Below, piece after piece: positions 5,397 through 8,615 of a stretch of 8,615 nucleotides of DNA. The DNA lies in the NCBI GenBank assembly GCA_025929005.1, contig JAICND010000037.1:1-8615 (forward strand). The letters are read 5' to 3'. Positions within the stretch are counted from its first letter, which is position 1; each line of letters starts with the position of its first letter. The notes under the pieces are model-generated. The model did no database searches, was not told the origin of the DNA, and saw only the letters and a program-made list of their open reading frames with translations. The stretch comes from Acidimicrobiia bacterium. GTDB lineage: Bacteria; Actinomycetota; Acidimicrobiia; Spongiisociales; ZC4RG35. The position numbers and the translations under genes are program-made.

Positions 5397-6224
5397 ATGG
5401 GATTCACCGTTGTTTGCCGGGGTGCCCGGGGATCGTCACCAGTGAGTGGGCTTCAGTTTCATAGGTATGGAGGGGCGACCACCTGTTTCGAAGTGGCCCT
5501 TACCGATGAACACCGGCTATTGATCGACGCCGGGACCGGAGCGCTCAGCATCGGCGCCGTCTCCGCTCCGATTCGCTTTTCCATTCTTCTCACCCATGTT
5601 CACTGGGATCACACCCAGGCTCTCCCCTTCTTTGCCCCGTTGTACGACAGCCGCAACCGCTTCGACTTCTACGGCCATCGACCCAACGGGATCGGTATCG
5701 AAGACGCCCTCAACACGGTGATGCAGCCTCCCTACTTCCCGGTGTCTTTCCGGTCGGCCCCTTCGGACAAGCGGTTTCACCACCTCGATGGCCGACCCCT
5801 CAAGATCGATGGGTATTCCATTACCTACGCGAGCCTCTTCCATCCCCAGGGCGTAACCGGCTATCGCCTCGAGAAGGAAGGAGCCGTCCTGGTCGTAGCG
5901 ACGGATGTAGAGCATGGGGATGCTGCCAGTGATGACGCCCTCCGAGATCTCGCGGCTGGGGCCGACGTCCTGATTTACGACGCCCAGTACCACCCGGAGG
6001 AATGGGCCACCACCAAGAAAGGCTGGGGTCACTCAACCTGGGAGGCGGCGGCTGAGCTGGCCAAGGCCGCCGGTGCCAAACGGCTACTGCTCACCAGTCA
6101 TGACCCGAGCCGGACCGATCAAGAAATCGACGCCATCTGCGATCTCGCCTCCCAACGCTTCCCCAACACCCAGGCGGTGGCTGAGGGAATGGTGGTGGAA
6201 GTTGGCGAAGTCAGCCGCCGGTAG
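5397..6224 (+). CDS. MBL-fold metallo-hydrolase (RNase Z/PhnP-like group)
   Basis: The 275-residue protein has the metallo-beta-lactamase fold. An N-terminal RGARGSSPV (8-16) and GGATTCFEV (25-33) precede the metal motif THVHWDH (66-72; H67, H69, D71, H72). Further likely ligands are H149 (FHPQGVTGYRL), D170 (ATDVEH) and H235 (TSHDPSRTD). A GWGHSTWEAAAELAKAAGAK segment (209-228) is common in uncharacterised bacterial members. The N-terminal GSSP and GG-TTC pattern is shared with RNase Z and with the PhnP phosphodiesterases, so a phosphodiester substrate is likely. RNase Z itself is not supported, because no exosite arm is seen and no tRNA context is present. The gene follows the acetyltransferase gene by 11 bases without a clear Shine-Dalgarno. 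Its last 14 bases overlap the end of nuoN on the other strand. Confidence 0.87.
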   Translation: MGFTVVCRGARGSSPVSGLQFHRYGGATTCFEVALTDEHRLLIDAGTGALSIGAVSAPIRFSILLTHVHWDHTQALPFFAPLYDSRNRFDFYGHRPNGIGIEDALNTVMQPPYFPVSFRSAPSDKRFHHLDGRPLKIDGYSITYASLFHPQGVTGYRLEKEGAVLVVATDVEHGDAASDDALRDLAAGADVLIYDAQYHPEEWATTKKGWGHSTWEAAAELAKAAGAKRLLLTSHDPSRTDQEIDAICDLASQRFPNTQAVAEGMVVEVGEVSRR

Positions 6225-7701
6225 CTAGCACCCGCGAGGCGTCGCCAAAGATCGACGCCGCCGACGGAAAGACTCCCACCAGGAGGGTGATGATTCCGGC
6301 GATCATCAGCGCCAATCGGAGTGACCCCGCCGGGACAAACTGGCGGTCTCCTATCACTGCATCGGGAGCAGCATCAAGCCATACTGCCTTAACCACTCTG
6401 GCGTAGTAGTACAAGGCTACGACAGTGTTGATAGCAGCGATCACCGCCAGGGTGGCCGTGGCGCCACTGCCGGTGCTCATCACCGATCGGAACATGACGA
6501 ACTTGGCGAACCATCCCGCCAGCGGCGGGATGCCGGCCAGGGAGAAGAAAAAGACGCCAGCCAGAAGGCCCAGGCGCGGATCGTAGGAGCCGAGCCCAGC
6601 CCATCCATCTATGTCTCCGGTTCCCGTCTTACGAGCCGCCGCAATGACCACCGCAAAGGCTCCGAGGTTCATGATCCCGTAGATCACCAGATAGATAACC
6701 GTCGCCGAGAAGGCCTCGGTCAGATCGGCACCTGCCACGGCGGCGCCCGCAAAGGGAACGAGCATGAAGCCAGCCTGGGCTATGGACGAGTAGGCCAGCA
6801 GGCGCACGATGTTCTGTTGACGGAGCGCGGTGAAGTTGCCGATGATCATCGACCCCGCCGCCATCGCCCACACTGCCGGGGCCCACACGGCTGCCACCCC
6901 TGGTACCGCCAGGTAAAGCACGATCAGCATCGCCACAAATCCGGCCGCCTTCGAGTTCACTGACAGATACGCCGTTACCGGCGTGGGCGCACCCTCATAG
7001 GTGTCGGGTGCCCAGAAGTGGAACGGCACGGCCGAAACTTTGAAGCCGAACCCGACGATCATCAGCAGCACGGCCATCCCCATCGCCGGCTCACCGGCCA
7101 GATCGGGGTTGGACACCGCCTGGCTGATTTCGCTGAACGCGACCGATCCGGTGAGGCCGTAGACCAGCGACATCCCGTACAGCAGGAGAGCTGTCGACAG
7201 GACACCGAGGATGTAGTACTTGAGCGAAGCCTCGTTCGAACGAATGTCACCCTTACGCCATCCGGTGAGCATGAAGAGCGGCGCCGTGGTCAGTTCAAGG
7301 CCGATGAACAGGACGATCAGATCGCGGGACGAGCACATGATCATCGAACCGAGCAGCGAGCACAGGATCAGGAAGTAGTACTCACCCTGGTAGTAGCGGT
7401 CGCCTTCGATGTACGCCACTGACATCAGGAGCACTAAATAGGCAGCCACCAGGAAGAAGCCCTTGAGGAAGAGGGCAAACGTATCCACGACAAAGGAGTC
7501 ACCGAACAACGACCGGGTGGAGCCGTCGACGGCCATGACGATGAGTGGAATCGCAGCCAGAGGTACGGCCAGGACCGAGAAGGCGGCGATCCGGTATTTG
7601 TTTTGGCGGCGGACGAACAGGTCGGCGGTGAGCACCACCACGAGGGTGGCCACGATGATCAGCTCAGGGGCGAGCGCCAGATAGTCGACCTTGAAGGGCA
7701 C
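6211..7701 (-). CDS. nuoN: NADH-quinone oxidoreductase subunit N (complex I)
   Basis: The 496-residue protein is very hydrophobic, with about 14 membrane helices, and has the usual NuoN length. It is one of the three antiporter-like proton-pumping subunits of the complex I membrane arm. Conserved pump residues can be placed: E136 in LFIGLELTTAPLFMLTG, K221 in GFGFKVSAVPFHFWAPDTYE, K251 in LSVNSKAAGF and K400 in AGWFAKFVMF. They correspond by alignment to the E. coli NuoN Glu133, Lys217, Lys247 and Lys395. The start is a GTG at 7701, 4 bases after the nuoM stop. GGGGG lies about 8 bases upstream and AGAAGG touches the start codon, so translation is probably coupled to nuoM. No nuo gene follows and the MBL gene converges, so this is the 3' end of the nuo operon. 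Confidence 0.95.
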   Translation of the reverse strand: MPFKVDYLALAPELIIVATLVVVLTADLFVRRQNKYRIAAFSVLAVPLAAIPLIVMAVDGSTRSLFGDSFVVDTFALFLKGFFLVAAYLVLLMSVAYIEGDRYYQGEYYFLILCSLLGSMIMCSSRDLIVLFIGLELTTAPLFMLTGWRKGDIRSNEASLKYYILGVLSTALLLYGMSLVYGLTGSVAFSEISQAVSNPDLAGEPAMGMAVLLMIVGFGFKVSAVPFHFWAPDTYEGAPTPVTAYLSVNSKAAGFVAMLIVLYLAVPGVAAVWAPAVWAMAAGSMIIGNFTALRQQNIVRLLAYSSIAQAGFMLVPFAGAAVAGADLTEAFSATVIYLVIYGIMNLGAFAVVIAAARKTGTGDIDGWAGLGSYDPRLGLLAGVFFFSLAGIPPLAGWFAKFVMFRSVMSTGSGATATLAVIAAINTVVALYYYARVVKAVWLDAAPDAVIGDRQFVPAGSLRLALMIAGIITLLVGVFPSAASIFGDASRVLATGG

Positions 7702-7705
7702 CCTT

Positions 7706-8615
7706 CTAGCCCCCAGCCAAACTGCTTAGGCCGGTCAGACCGCTCAGGCCAGCAGTGGCTCCGGATGGAAAGGCGGTATCGAGGAGCGCCACCACAGCGT
7801 CGGTGGTCGCTTCAAACACAACGCGCGGGAAGAGCCCGATCACAACTATGAGCACGACCAATGGCAGCCACGCCGTCAACTCGTACCGGTCGACATCGTG
7901 GAAGTCATGTCCCTGCCACTCCTCCTTCGGCTCTCCGAGGTTCACCTTCTGGAGCATCCACAACATGTAGCCGGCGGTGAGAACCGTTCCGATCGCCCCG
8001 AGAACCATGGCGGTTCGGAACAAACCCAAGGGAAGGCCTGAGGCTGGGTTGTAGGCGCCGATCAGCGACATGAACTCGCCCCAGAAGCCGGCGAGTCCCG
8101 GCAAGCCCAGGGATGCAAAGACGGTGAAGGCAAAGATTCCACCCAGGATCGGGAGCGTCTTCTGATTCCCACCCAGCCGCGCCATTTCTCTTGTGTGATA
8201 ACGATGCGAGAGAGATCCTGCGAGGAAGAAGAGCAACCCGGTGATGAGACCATGGGCGACCATGCCGATGATGGCAGCATTGATGCCGACGTCGGTCAGG
8301 GTGGCAATCCCCAGCATCACAAAGCCCATGTGACCCACCGAGGAGAACGCAATAAGACGTTTGACGTCGGTCTGGGCGAGACAGGCGAGTGAGCCGTAGA
8401 TGATCCCGATCACAGCGAGGACGGCGATGGCAGGCGCCCACTCCCGGGCGGTGTCAGGGAGGATGGGGATGGCAATGCGGATGAACCCGTATGACCCCAA
8501 TTTCAGGAGGATCGCCGCCAGCAGGACAGAACCCACGGTAGGGGCAGCCGTGTGGGCGTCCGGTAGCCAGGTGTGAAGGGGCCACATCGGCACTTTCACC
8601 GCAAACCCCAAGAAC
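7706..8615 (-). CDS. nuoM: NADH-quinone oxidoreductase subunit M (complex I), C-terminal part
   Basis: The frame is open to the right edge and ends at the TAG at 7706-7708. About 302 residues are present, so roughly the first 200 of a usual 500-residue NuoM are missing. The visible part begins FLGFAVKVPMWPLHTWLPDA, the highly conserved antiporter-like core. Its Lys corresponds to E. coli NuoM Lys234, and a second Lys lies in LLAAILLKLGSYGF. The Glu of LPGLAGFWGEFMSL matches the position where NuoM has Glu and NuoN and NuoL have Lys, which separates it from those paralogues. It forms part of the proton-pumping membrane arm. nuoN starts 4 bases downstream. The real start codon lies outside the window. 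Confidence 0.95.
   Translation of the reverse strand, partial: FLGFAVKVPMWPLHTWLPDAHTAAPTVGSVLLAAILLKLGSYGFIRIAIPILPDTAREWAPAIAVLAVIGIIYGSLACLAQTDVKRLIAFSSVGHMGFVMLGIATLTDVGINAAIIGMVAHGLITGLLFFLAGSLSHRYHTREMARLGGNQKTLPILGGIFAFTVFASLGLPGLAGFWGEFMSLIGAYNPASGLPLGLFRTAMVLGAIGTVLTAGYMLWMLQKVNLGEPKEEWQGHDFHDVDRYELTAWLPLVVLIVVIGLFPRVVFEATTDAVVALLDTAFPSGATAGLSGLTGLSSLAGG

Noticed and set aside
4789..5397. A 202-codon minus-strand frame opposite the acetyltransferase gene
   Set aside because: It mirrors the GNAT gene and has no motif of its own, while the GNAT frame has the full acetyl-CoA site.
5397..6224. Calling the MBL-fold protein RNase Z
   Set aside because: It shares the N-terminal pattern and metal motif, but the RNase Z exosite arm is not seen. 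The RNase Z group contains many other phosphodiesterases.

Overview
The window is a compact, GC-rich bacterial segment. It holds eight recognisable protein genes (two cut by the window edges), one short leader-peptide gene and a well-formed attenuator. The gene repertoire, the many start codons with no Shine-Dalgarno sequence that look leaderless, and the CimA-type citramalate synthase suggest an actinobacterium, perhaps of the Acidimicrobiia. That placement is an impression from gene style, not a phylogenetic result.

Left region (1-1803, minus strand): a PLP-dependent alpha-oxoamine synthase (508-1803) is followed 40 bases downstream by the N-terminal part of a multi-pass membrane protein that runs off the left edge. 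The membrane region resembles the sensor part of actinobacterial GGDEF/EAL or histidine-kinase proteins, but no catalytic domain lies in the window.

Central control region (1804-2114): the oxoamine synthase and citramalate synthase genes diverge from here. On the plus strand it carries a plausible promoter, an 11-residue reading frame with four consecutive isoleucine codons (1983-2018), a perfect 8-bp hairpin and an intrinsic terminator with six T residues (2048-2074). These lie just ahead of the citramalate synthase gene. This is the layout of a ribosome-mediated transcription attenuator that senses charged tRNA-Ile. It fits because citramalate synthase makes the precursor of 2-oxobutyrate for isoleucine synthesis from pyruvate. 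It is the most interesting item in the window.

Middle region (2115-6224): cimA is followed on the plus strand by a membrane-anchored helix-hairpin-helix protein. A CoA-type NUDIX hydrolase gene on the minus strand overlaps the end of that gene by 21 bases. From a 27-base divergent gap, a RimJ/RimL-type GNAT acetyltransferase and an MBL-fold hydrolase follow as a close plus-strand pair.

Right region (6211-8615, minus strand): the end of a respiratory complex I operon, with the C-terminal part of nuoM and complete nuoN separated by 4 bases. The nuoN 3' end overlaps the MBL gene by 14 bases, so nuoN is probably the last gene of its operon. No tRNA, rRNA, CRISPR array, insertion sequence or phage gene was seen.
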